From contig CAWHVV010000011.1 of the NCBI GenBank assembly GCA_963832945.1, positions 85,712 to 149,711 on the forward strand: 64,000 bases of DNA, written 5' to 3'. A program made the position numbers and the translations under genes. This DNA is from JAFEDN01 sp963832945 (GTDB lineage: Bacteria > Pseudomonadota > Gammaproteobacteria > Coxiellales > Coxiellaceae). Shown here in pieces: positions 26,835-35,507 of this stretch; the first letter of the stretch is position 1, and each line of letters begins with the position of its first letter. The notes below the pieces were generated by a model. That model ran no database searches. It was not told the origin of the DNA and worked only from the letters and a program-made list of their open reading frames with translations.

Positions 26835-29798
26835 ATGAAAATGAAGATTCCTATTTTAACACATCATTTAAAAAATATCACCACTCGTATAAAAGATTGT
26901 TCCGATTTTGATGAATTACTCAGGATTTTATATTCTCAAGATAGCGATTACTTTAATCACATCCACCTCTCATGCATCCTTCACCAGTGGTCTTTCTTTT
27001 GGAAAGAGGCCCATAAAAATAGAGATGAATCTCAAAAAGAAATCCAATTGATGTCGGATCATTTAAACGGAGAAAGCTTCTCATGGATTATTAATAGTAT
27101 CTATGAAGTGTTTGAAAACCTGGAATCAATAAACATTGCTTCTATTTTTAACGCCATTTCACATTTCCCCCACTCGCCGCTAGGGTCACAATTAGTCCTT
27201 TCCATAGCGGAGAAAATAAACAAAAATTCTTTAAATGAATATAAACCTCGAGAATTATCCAATTTAGCAAATGCGGTGGCAAAAATTGCTCCTGAAGATA
27301 AAACCTGCATCACCTTGATGAAGAAATTGGCTGATCATGTCAATAATCTGACTGGCCTGGAGGATTTTAAACCTCAAGAATTATCCAATTTCGCGAATGC
27401 GATGGCGAAAATGGCTCCTGAAGACAAAACCTGCCTCACCGTGGTGAGGAAATTGGCTGATCACGTCAATAGGCTGACTAGCCTCAAGGATTTTAGTCCT
27501 CAAAGCTTATCCAATTTCGCGAATGCGATGGCGAAAATAGCTCCTGAAGATAAAACCTGCCTCACCGTGGTGAAGAAATTGGCTGATCACGTCAATAGGC
27601 TGACTAGCCTTAAGGATTTTAATCATCAAAGCTTATCCAATTTCGCGAATGCGATGGCGAAAATAGCTCCTGAAGATAAAACCTGCCTCACCGTGGTGAA
27701 GAAATTGGCTGATCACGTCAATAGGTTGACTAGCCTCAAGGATTTTAACCATCAAAGCTTATCCACTTTCGCGAATGCGATGGCGAAAATGGCTCCTGAA
27801 GATAAAACCTGCCTCACCGTGGTGAAGAAATTGGCTGATCACGTCAATAAGCTGACTAACCTCAAGGATTTTAACTCTCAAAGCTTATCCAATTTCGCAA
27901 ATACGATGGCGAAAATGGCTCCTGGAGACAAAACCTGCATCGCCTTGATAAAGAAATTGGCTGAACACATCAATAAGCTGACCAGCCTAAGGAATTTTAA
28001 TCCTCAAGAATTATCCAATTTCGCGAATGCGATGGCGAAAATGGCTCCTGAAGACAAAACCTGCATCACCGTGATGAAGAAATTGGCTGATCACGTCAAT
28101 AAGCTGACTAGCCTAAGGAATTTTAAGCCTCAAGAATTATCCCCGTTAGCGAATGCGATGGCGAAAATGGCTCCTGAAGACAAAACCTGCATCACCGTGA
28201 TGAAGAAATTGGCTGATCACGTCAATAAGCTGACTAGCTTCAAGGATTTTAAGCCTCAAAACTTATCCCTGTTAGCGAATGCGATGTCGAAAATGGCTCC
28301 TGAAGACAAAACCTGCATCACCGTGATGAAGAAATTGGCTGATCACGTGAATAAGCTGACTAGCTTCAAGGATTTTAACCCTCAAAACTTATCCAATTTC
28401 GCGAATGCGATGGCGAAAATGGTTCCTGAAGACAAAACCTGCATCACCTTGATGAAGAAATTGGCTGATCACGTCAATAAGCTGACTAGCCTCAAGGATT
28501 TTAAACCTCAAGGCTTATCCAATTTCGCGAATGCGATGGCGAAAATGACTCCTGAAGACAAAACCTGCATCACCGTGATGAAGAAATTGGCTGATCACAT
28601 CAATAGGCTGACCAGCCTAAGGAATTTTGATCCTCAAGAATTATCCAATTTCGCGACTGCGATGGCGAAAATGGCTCCTGAAGACAAAACCTGCGTCATC
28701 TTGATGAGAAAATTGGCTGATCACGTCAATAATCTGACTAGCCTCAAGGATTTTAACCCTCAAAACTTATCCACTTTCGCGAATGCGATGGCGAAAATGG
28801 CTCCTGAAGATAAAACTTGCCTCACCGTGATGAAGAAATTGGCTGATCACGTCAATAATCTGACTAACCTCCAGAATTTTAACCTTCAAGTTTTATCCAT
28901 TCTGGGGTATGCTATGGCGAGACTGGGGATTGTTAATCAACCCCTTTTCTTAAAATTAGCTGAGAATTTTCCGTTATTTGAACAACATCACTATACTAGA
29001 AAATCGTTATCGCAAATTTATAAATTTTACTTGTACACAAAATCAGAAAATTTAGACATCAAATGGGATCGTTCTTTTCTAAAATTTTGTCTTAAAGAAT
29101 TGGAGGAGAAAACGCCGATACCGAAACCATCTCAGCTGCAGATTGACGCTACTAAGATATTGCGAGATTTATTTCGTTCCGATCCCTCTTATTATCTCAA
29201 AGGGGAACATGTTGCGGCGGGTTCACGAGTAGATGTGGCTTTATTTAAAAAAAATAACCAAATTTGGCAAAAATGTGCCGCTGTTCAAATTGATGGCCCC
29301 ACTCATTTCAAACCGGATACCCATGAAATCAATAGCCAAACGCATTTTAATACTCGGCTTCTCAAAACCGAAGGTTGGCCTTTGGTAATACGAATGCCGT
29401 ACTTTATAGTGGAAGAAAAAAAACCAGGCATAAAAGAGTTTTTTGAAAATAACCTACTTGTGCCTTTGCAATCGTCAAGGGGTGCGACTAAAACAGGAGT
29501 CGATCATAAATTGATCAAATATGACCATTCTTACAATGAAAATTATCTTGAACCGGATGAAAGCAGTCCAAATTTAAAACAAACTTTGTCGTCAAGTACC
29601 ACCGTCGTTTCAAATCAGCCGCACCCATCGTCAAGTGCGTCAAATACATTCAGATTTAAATATAATCCCCCCAAAACAGTTACCAAATGCTCTTCCCTTA
29701 ACCCATGTGCTGCTGAATTTTTTCCAAATCTACATAGCCTTAAGGTAACCCGAGTTTCGGGTTTTACAAATTTAAAATCAATCGGTTATGAAAATTAA
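26835..29798 (+). CDS. OPR-like repeat protein with C-terminal RAP domain, paralogue 1
   Basis: 987 aa, no signal peptide. Residues 1-137 are a non-repeated helical head with a weak repeat-like end (IASIFNAISHFPHSPLG). Residues about 138-684 are 13 tandem repeats of exactly 42 aa (126 bp), each of the form LSNFANAMAKMAPEDKT, then a helix ending KKLADHVN, then LTSLKDFNPQ. The PQ(x)L(S)N..A.A pattern is that of octotricopeptide (OPR) repeats, helical hairpins that bind RNA in chloroplast gene-expression factors. Residues about 790-870 form a RAP domain with AAVQIDGPTHFKPDTHE and GWPLVIRMPYF, a nuclease-fold RNA-associated domain almost confined to eukaryotic organelle and apicomplexan proteins. 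The tail is Ser/Pro-rich. Likely an RNA-binding protein; host or bacterial RNA as target is unknown. A tandem paralogue follows. Confidence 0.8.
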   Translation: MKMKIPILTHHLKNITTRIKDCSDFDELLRILYSQDSDYFNHIHLSCILHQWSFFWKEAHKNRDESQKEIQLMSDHLNGESFSWIINSIYEVFENLESINIASIFNAISHFPHSPLGSQLVLSIAEKINKNSLNEYKPRELSNLANAVAKIAPEDKTCITLMKKLADHVNNLTGLEDFKPQELSNFANAMAKMAPEDKTCLTVVRKLADHVNRLTSLKDFSPQSLSNFANAMAKIAPEDKTCLTVVKKLADHVNRLTSLKDFNHQSLSNFANAMAKIAPEDKTCLTVVKKLADHVNRLTSLKDFNHQSLSTFANAMAKMAPEDKTCLTVVKKLADHVNKLTNLKDFNSQSLSNFANTMAKMAPGDKTCIALIKKLAEHINKLTSLRNFNPQELSNFANAMAKMAPEDKTCITVMKKLADHVNKLTSLRNFKPQELSPLANAMAKMAPEDKTCITVMKKLADHVNKLTSFKDFKPQNLSLLANAMSKMAPEDKTCITVMKKLADHVNKLTSFKDFNPQNLSNFANAMAKMVPEDKTCITLMKKLADHVNKLTSLKDFKPQGLSNFANAMAKMTPEDKTCITVMKKLADHINRLTSLRNFDPQELSNFATAMAKMAPEDKTCVILMRKLADHVNNLTSLKDFNPQNLSTFANAMAKMAPEDKTCLTVMKKLADHVNNLTNLQNFNLQVLSILGYAMARLGIVNQPLFLKLAENFPLFEQHHYTRKSLSQIYKFYLYTKSENLDIKWDRSFLKFCLKELEEKTPIPKPSQLQIDATKILRDLFRSDPSYYLKGEHVAAGSRVDVALFKKNNQIWQKCAAVQIDGPTHFKPDTHEINSQTHFNTRLLKTEGWPLVIRMPYFIVEEKKPGIKEFFENNLLVPLQSSRGATKTGVDHKLIKYDHSYNENYLEPDESSPNLKQTLSSSTTVVSNQPHPSSSASNTFRFKYNPPKTVTKCSSLNPCAAEFFPNLHSLKVTRVSGFTNLKSIGYEN

Positions 29799-29834
29799 CA
29801 CTTGAAAAAATGGGCTGATTTGCTATTCTGATGA

Positions 29835-29868
29835 CAGCAATTGCCGCTGTACCCAGCGGGAATTGCTG
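29835..29868. repeat. Palindromic remnant of the 206-bp MITE (fused ends)
   Basis: CAGCAATTGCCGCTG at the left and CAGCGGGAATTGCTG at the right form a 34-bp near-perfect palindrome made of both MITE termini with no interior. No target duplication is evident. It sits exactly at the junction between paralogue 1 and the duplicated leader of paralogue 2. Confidence 0.55.
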
Positions 29869-29971
29869 AAGTTTTGGCCCAATTGGCGTGATCATAAAGT
29901 GAGCTACTCTTGCTTCTTTATAGTTTTTTGGTATATTATTTTGCTTTGTAAAAAATCAGTCATAAGGGGAA
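29869..29971 (+). promoter_or_regulatory. Leader of OPR-RAP gene 2
   Basis: Near-identical copy of 26731-26834, including GTGATCATAAAGTGAGCTAC and the ribosome site AAGGGG before the start codon. The similarity begins right after the palindromic MITE remnant. Confidence 0.5.
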
Positions 29972-32900
29972 ATGAAAATGAGGATTCCTGATTTAACACT
30001 TCTAAAAAATATCACCACTCGTATAAAAGATTGTTCCGATTTTGATGAATTACTCAGGATTTTATATTCTCAAGATAGCGATTACTTTAATCACATCCAC
30101 CTCTCATGCATCCTTCACCAGTGGTCTTTCTTTTGGAAAGAGGCCCATGAAAATAGAGATGAATATCAAAAAGAAATCCAATTGATGTCGGATCATTTAA
30201 ACGGAGAAAGCTTCTCATGGATTATTAATAATATCTATGAAGTGTTTGAAAACTTGGAATCAATAGACATTGCTTCTATTTTTAACGCCATTTCACATTT
30301 CCCCCGCTCGCCGCTAGGGTCACAATTAGTCCTTTTCATAGCGGATAAAATAAACAAAAATTCTTTAAATGAATATAAATCTCGACAATTATCCAATTTA
30401 GCAAATGCGGTGGCAAAAATTGCTCCTGAAGACAAAACCTGCATCACCTTGATGAAGAAATTGGCTGATCACGTCAATAATCTGACTACCCTAAAGGATT
30501 TTAAACCTCAAGAATTATCCATGTTAGCGAATGCGATAGCGAAAATGGCTCCTAAAGACAAAACCTGCATTACCTTGATGAGGAAATTGGCTGATCACGT
30601 CAATAATCTGACTAGCCTAAAGGATTTTAAACCTCAAGGCTTATCCAATTTCGCGAATGCGATGGCGAAAATAGCTCCTGAAGATAAAACCTGCATCACC
30701 TTGATGAAGAAATTGGCTGATCACGTCAATAGGCTGACTAGCCTAAAGGATTTTAAACCCCAAGGCTTATCCATGTTAGCGAATGCGATGGCGAAAATAG
30801 CTCCTGAAGATAAAACCTGCATCACCTTGATGAAGAAATTGGCTGATCACGTCAATAGGCTCACTAGCCTTAAGGATTTTATCCCTCAAAACTTATCCAT
30901 GTTAGCGAATGCGATGGCGAAAATGGCTCCTGAAGACAAAACCTGCATCACCTTGATGAAGAAATTGGCTGATCACCTCAATAAGCTGACTAGCTTCAAG
31001 GATTTTAACCCTCAAAACTTATCCATGTTAGCGAATGCGATGGCGAAAATGCCTCCTGAAGATAAAACCTGCATCACCTTGATGAAGAAATTGGCTGATC
31101 ATGTCAATAATCTGACTAGCCTGGAGGATTTTAAACCTCAAGAATTATCCAATTTCGCGAATGCGATGGCGAAAATGGCTCCTGAAGACAAAACCTGCAT
31201 CACCGTGGTGAGGAAATTGGCTGATCACGTCAATAGGCGGACTAGCCTCAAGGATTTTAGCCCTCAAAGCTTATCCAATTTCGCGAATGCGATGGCGAAA
31301 ATAGCTCCTGAAGATAAAACCTGCCTCACCGTGGTGAAGAAATTGGCTGATCACGTCAATAGGCTGACTAGCCTTAAGGATTTTAATCATCAAAGCTTAT
31401 CCAATTTCGCGAATGCGATGGCGAAAACAGCTCCTGAAGATAAAACCTGCATCACCGTGGTGAAGAAATTGGCTGATCACGTCAATAGGCTGACTAGCCT
31501 CAAGGATTTTAACCATCAAAACTTATCCAATTTCGCAAATACGATGGCGAAAATGGCTCCTGAAGACAAAACCTGCCTCACCGTGGTGAAGAAATTGGCT
31601 GATCACGTCAATAAGCTGACTAACCTCAAGGATTTTAACTCTCAAAGCTTATCCAATTTCGCAAATACGATGGCGAAAATGGCTCCTGAAGACAAAACCT
31701 GCATCGCCTTGATAAAGAAATTGGCTGAACACATCAATAAGCTGACCAGCCTGAGGAATTTTAATCCTCAAGAATTATCCAATTTCGCGAATGCGATGGC
31801 AAAAATGGCTCCTGAAGACAAAACCTGCATCACCGTGATGAAGAAATTGGCTGATCACGTCAATAATCTGACTAGCCTAAGGAATTTTAAGCCTCAAGAA
31901 TTATCCATGTTAGCGAATGCGATGGCGAAAATGGCTCCTGAAGACAAAACCTGCATCACCGTGATGAAGAAATTGGCTGATCACGTCAATAAGCTGACTA
32001 GCTTCAAGGATTTTAAGCCTCAAAACTTATCCCTGTTAGCGAATGCGATGGCGAAAATGGTTCCTGAAGACAAAACCTGCATCACCGTGATGAAGAAATT
32101 GGCTGATCACGTTAATAAGCTGACCAGCTTCAAGAATTTTAACCCTCAAAACTTATCCAATTTCGCGAATGCGATGGCGAAAATGGCTCCTGAAGACAAA
32201 ACCTGCATCACCGTGATGAAGAAATTGGCTGATCACGTCAATAAGCTGACTAGCCTCAAGGATTTTAAACCTCAAGGCTTATCCAATTTCGCGAATGCGA
32301 TGGCGAAAATGACTCCTGAAGACAAAACCTGCATCACCGTGATGAAGAAATTGGCTGATCACATCAATAGGCTGACCAGCCTAAGGAATTTTAATCCTCA
32401 AGAATTATCCAATTTCGCGACTGCGATGGCGAAAATGGCTCCTGAAGACAAAACCTGCATCATCTTGATGAGAAAATTGGCTGATCACGTCAATAATCTG
32501 ACTAGCCTCAAGGATTTTAACCCTCAAAACTTATCCACTTACGCGAATGCGATGGCGAAAATGGCTCCTGAAGATAAAACTTGCAACACCGTGATGAAGA
32601 AATTGGCTGATCACGTCAATAATCTGACTAACCTCCAGAATTTTAACCTTCAAGTTTTATCCATTCTGGGGCATGCTATGGCGAGAATGGGGATTGTTAA
32701 TCAACCCCTTTTCTTAAAATTAGCTGAGAATTTTCCATCATTTGAACAGCATCACTATACTAGAAAATCGTTATCGCAAATTTATAAATTTTACTTGTAC
32801 ACAAAATCAGAAAATTTAGACATCAAATGGGATCGTTCTTTTCTAAAATTTTGTCTTAAAGAATTGGAGGAGAAAACGCCGATACCGAAATCATCTCAGC

Positions 32901-33517
32901 TGCAGATTGACGCTACTAAGATATTGCGAGATTTATTTCGTTCCGATCCCTCTTATTATCTCAAAGGGGAACATGTTGCGGCGGGTTCACGAGTAGATGT
33001 GGCTTTATTTAAAAAAAATAACCAAATTTGGCAAAAATGTGCCGCTGTTCAAATTGATGGCCCCACTCATTTCAAACCGGATACCCATGAAATCAATAGC
33101 CAAACGCATTTTAATACTCGGCTTCTCAAAACCGAAGGTTGGCCTTTGGTAATACGAATGCCGTACTTTATAGTGGAAGAAAAAAAACCAGGCATAAAAG
33201 AGTTTTTTGAAAATAACCTACTTGTGCCTTTGCAATCGTCAAGGGGTGCGACTAAAACAGGAGTCGATCATAAATTGGTCAAATATGACCATTCTTACAA
33301 TGAAAATTATCTTGAACCGGATGAAAGCAGCCCAAATTTAAAACAAACTTTGTCGTCAAGTACCCCCGTCGTTTCAAATCAGCCGCACCCATCGCCAAGT
33401 GCGTCAAATACATTCAGATTTAAATATAATCCCCCCAAAACAGTTACCAAAAGCTCTTCCCTTAACCCATGTGCTGCTGAATTTTTTCCAAATCTACTTA
33501 GCCTTAAGGTAACGTAA
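29972..33517 (+). CDS. OPR-like repeat protein with C-terminal RAP domain, paralogue 2
   Basis: 1181 aa, the same architecture as the gene upstream and nearly identical in head, RAP domain and tail. It carries 18 repeats of 42 aa instead of 13; five extra units (repeats 2-6 here) account for the size difference, apart from a shortened C-terminus (ends SLKVT). Variation inside repeats is concentrated at a few positions: the residue before LS, the pair after LS (NF, ML, LL), the TVM/TVV/TLM triplet, N(N/R/K)L, and the residues before PQ. In OPR and PPR proteins, variable positions set base recognition, so this may be a code. The reading frame is intact through all repeats, indicating selection. 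Confidence 0.8.
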   Translation: MKMRIPDLTLLKNITTRIKDCSDFDELLRILYSQDSDYFNHIHLSCILHQWSFFWKEAHENRDEYQKEIQLMSDHLNGESFSWIINNIYEVFENLESIDIASIFNAISHFPRSPLGSQLVLFIADKINKNSLNEYKSRQLSNLANAVAKIAPEDKTCITLMKKLADHVNNLTTLKDFKPQELSMLANAIAKMAPKDKTCITLMRKLADHVNNLTSLKDFKPQGLSNFANAMAKIAPEDKTCITLMKKLADHVNRLTSLKDFKPQGLSMLANAMAKIAPEDKTCITLMKKLADHVNRLTSLKDFIPQNLSMLANAMAKMAPEDKTCITLMKKLADHLNKLTSFKDFNPQNLSMLANAMAKMPPEDKTCITLMKKLADHVNNLTSLEDFKPQELSNFANAMAKMAPEDKTCITVVRKLADHVNRRTSLKDFSPQSLSNFANAMAKIAPEDKTCLTVVKKLADHVNRLTSLKDFNHQSLSNFANAMAKTAPEDKTCITVVKKLADHVNRLTSLKDFNHQNLSNFANTMAKMAPEDKTCLTVVKKLADHVNKLTNLKDFNSQSLSNFANTMAKMAPEDKTCIALIKKLAEHINKLTSLRNFNPQELSNFANAMAKMAPEDKTCITVMKKLADHVNNLTSLRNFKPQELSMLANAMAKMAPEDKTCITVMKKLADHVNKLTSFKDFKPQNLSLLANAMAKMVPEDKTCITVMKKLADHVNKLTSFKNFNPQNLSNFANAMAKMAPEDKTCITVMKKLADHVNKLTSLKDFKPQGLSNFANAMAKMTPEDKTCITVMKKLADHINRLTSLRNFNPQELSNFATAMAKMAPEDKTCIILMRKLADHVNNLTSLKDFNPQNLSTYANAMAKMAPEDKTCNTVMKKLADHVNNLTNLQNFNLQVLSILGHAMARMGIVNQPLFLKLAENFPSFEQHHYTRKSLSQIYKFYLYTKSENLDIKWDRSFLKFCLKELEEKTPIPKSSQLQIDATKILRDLFRSDPSYYLKGEHVAAGSRVDVALFKKNNQIWQKCAAVQIDGPTHFKPDTHEINSQTHFNTRLLKTEGWPLVIRMPYFIVEEKKPGIKEFFENNLLVPLQSSRGATKTGVDHKLVKYDHSYNENYLEPDESSPNLKQTLSSSTPVVSNQPHPSPSASNTFRFKYNPPKTVTKSSSLNPCAAEFFPNLLSLKVT

Positions 33518-33598
33518 CCATTATCATAATTAAGCGCCTTGAGCTGGTGTCAGAGCTCATGTGAGCATTTTGAGTACGATTTTTCGTCAAACCTGAGT

Positions 33599-33636
33599 CA
33601 AAAGTGGGCGTTCCCCTCTACATGGTGAAGGGTTAC
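33599..33636. repeat. 38-bp dispersed repeat, copy 3
   Basis: AAAAGTGGGCGTTCCCCTCT followed by ACATGGTGAAGGGTTAC, one base different from the copy at 20753. It abuts a 23-bp copy of the ung 3' end (33638-33660 against 33870-33892, 21 of 23 bases equal). Confidence 0.7.
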
Positions 33637-33666
33637 GTTGCCAGTTAATTTCGCTACGTCTGATGG

Positions 33667-33825
33667 TTACATATCCGGGCTAGAGAGGCTACAGTTTGAA
33701 CTCTGATTTATTGTCATATTTTTTACAGTTTGAAATTCTCCAGTTTCTAATTTGGTTTTAATTATTTCATAATTAGAAAGAGCGCTGATTGAAAGAAAAC
33801 TTTCGGTAGATTTTGTCTTTTTCAT
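33667..33825 (-). CDS. Possible small protein (52 aa)
   Basis: A short frame starting MKKTKSTESFLSISALSNYE, with GGAAG about 8 bases before the ATG, ending just before the repeated ung 3' segment. No family is recognised. It lies in the 345-base gap between the second OPR-RAP gene and ung, which otherwise holds only repeats. It could be chance. Confidence 0.25.
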   Translation of the reverse strand: MKKTKSTESFLSISALSNYEIIKTKLETGEFQTVKNMTINQSSNCSLSSPDM

Positions 33826-33863
33826 TATTTCTTCCCATGTTAATTTTATGATGAATTATAGAA

Positions 33864-34553
33864 TTATAATTGCCAGTTAATTTCGCCGCGTCCCATCTGT
33901 TTTAACAGTTCGTTGGCTTTAGAGAAATGGCGGCATCCTATAAAACCTCGATGTGCGGACAGTGGGGAAGGGTGTGGGGCGGTGAGAATACGGTGTTTAA
34001 AGGGGTTTATGATTCGCGATTTTTGTTGCGCAGGTGAACCCCACAATAAAAATACTATCCCCTGGGGATGATCGTTCAGGCAGTCAATCACTTTGTCAGT
34101 AAATTTTTGCCAACCTATCAGGGCATGGGATTGTGGTTTACCCGCTTCAACCGTTAATGTCGCATTTAACAATAAAACTCCCTGTTTTGCCCACGCTTCC
34201 AGACAGCCATTTTTGGGGGGTACACAGCCGAGATCATTTTTTAATTCTAAAAAAATATTCTGAAGGGAAGGTGGGACGGGCACGCCGGGCAATACCGAAA
34301 AAGCCAATCCATGTGCCTGTCTCTGGCCATGGTAGGGATCCTGGCCAAGGATCACCAACCGAACTTCCGCAAAAGGCGTTAATTTTAAGGCATTGAAGAT
34401 ATCTTTTTGCGCAGGGTAAATGACTTTACCCGCGGCGCGTTCTTTTTCTAAAAAAGTTAAAATTTGCTGGAAATAAGGTTGCGTTTTTTCGCTGGCCAAT
34501 AAAGACTGCCATGTGGCGATCTGTGCAGGTGCTGAATGGATACCATCCATCAT
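33864..34553 (-). CDS. ung: Uracil-DNA glycosylase, family 1
   Basis: Removes uracil from DNA to begin base-excision repair. The water-activating loop is VILGQDPYHGQRQAHGLAFS (catalytic Asp), and the minor-groove loop is TAPHPSPLSAHRGF with the catalytic His. GIVFLLWGSPAQ is also characteristic. 229 aa, normal length. It begins three bases after the rlpA stop, so the two form one transcript. Confidence 0.96.
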   Translation of the reverse strand: MMDGIHSAPAQIATWQSLLASEKTQPYFQQILTFLEKERAAGKVIYPAQKDIFNALKLTPFAEVRLVILGQDPYHGQRQAHGLAFSVLPGVPVPPSLQNIFLELKNDLGCVPPKNGCLEAWAKQGVLLLNATLTVEAGKPQSHALIGWQKFTDKVIDCLNDHPQGIVFLLWGSPAQQKSRIINPFKHRILTAPHPSPLSAHRGFIGCRHFSKANELLKQMGRGEINWQL

Positions 34554-34556
34554 GCT

Positions 34557-35384
34557 TTAACTGAATACCAGCAGAGTGCTATTAAATCCCTGATGTTGCA
34601 GTTGATCGACGACATCGGACCTTTGCAAGTCCTTTAGAGGACCGATCTGAACACGATAAATAGTTTTGTCGTTCCTATTGACTGTTTCAATTCGCGCCGA
34701 CTGGTGAGTCAACTGAGCAACTTTTATTTTCACCTGTTCAGCCCTTGCCATTTGCTGGAAAGCGCCAACCTGTAGGTAAAGCTGTTTGGTATTTTTTTTA
34801 GCTAACACGAGTGGCGTTGCACCGGGTTCGTCCATGGTAATGGCTTCTACTCTGACCTTGGCGGTGCCCTGATCGGCATATCCGAGTTTTTTGGCCGCCG
34901 CATAAGACAGGTCCATAATACGATCGTTAGCGAAAGGTCCGCGGTCATTCACTTTAACCACCACCTGACGGCCATTTCCCAGATTAGTGACGCGTACATA
35001 CGTGGGAATAGGTAAGGTCGGGCTGGCCGCGGTCATGGCCAACATATCATAAGGTTCCCGGTTGGCAGTCATTTTGCCGTGAAATTTAGTGCCATACCAG
35101 GAAGCGATTCCCGTTTTGTTATAGCCTTTGGCCGAATTCATCACGTAATAATGTTTGCCCGCAATGGTATAAACCTGAGGATTGCAATAAGCATCTTTGG
35201 GTTCGTATTTAGGTATAGCGTCTTTTAATTGGCTCACATCCACGGGAAAGGGCGGCGCTCCGTCTCTTGACGTGTGAGTGATTTTCGACTGGGTTTGCCC
35301 CGGCATGGTACTGCAAGCGGTCAGACTCAGTACAACTGCCAGAGAAGCCATCGTTACGCGTGAAATTGTAGTTATTTTAATCAT
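34557..35384 (-). CDS. rlpA: Septal ring lytic transglycosylase RlpA
   Basis: Lipoprotein acting on denuded glycan strands at the septum. The signal peptide ends in the lipobox LSLTAC. The double-psi beta-barrel spans about residues 85-180, with GIASWYGTKFHGKMTANRE and VKVNDRGPFANDRIMDLSYA, including the conserved His and Asp. The C-terminal 75 residues are a SPOR domain that binds denuded peptidoglycan (YLQVGAFQQMARAEQVKIK). 275 aa, intact. Confidence 0.94.
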   Translation of the reverse strand: MIKITTISRVTMASLAVVLSLTACSTMPGQTQSKITHTSRDGAPPFPVDVSQLKDAIPKYEPKDAYCNPQVYTIAGKHYYVMNSAKGYNKTGIASWYGTKFHGKMTANREPYDMLAMTAASPTLPIPTYVRVTNLGNGRQVVVKVNDRGPFANDRIMDLSYAAAKKLGYADQGTAKVRVEAITMDEPGATPLVLAKKNTKQLYLQVGAFQQMARAEQVKIKVAQLTHQSARIETVNRNDKTIYRVQIGPLKDLQRSDVVDQLQHQGFNSTLLVFS

Positions 35385-35507
35385 AACCTGTCCATGTTAT
35401 TGGCATGCATTCATGCCGGGTTAACGGTACTTTCAGTAATATACCACAAATAATGAATATATCCAGCAATTTCCGCCTGCTATGAAAAAACGTACAGTTC
35501 AAATTGC

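Noticed and set aside
27250..32660. Regular 126-bp repeats resembling a CRISPR or satellite array
   Set aside because: The period is a multiple of three, the frame stays open throughout, and the units encode 42-residue protein repeats; there are no unique spacers or cas genes.
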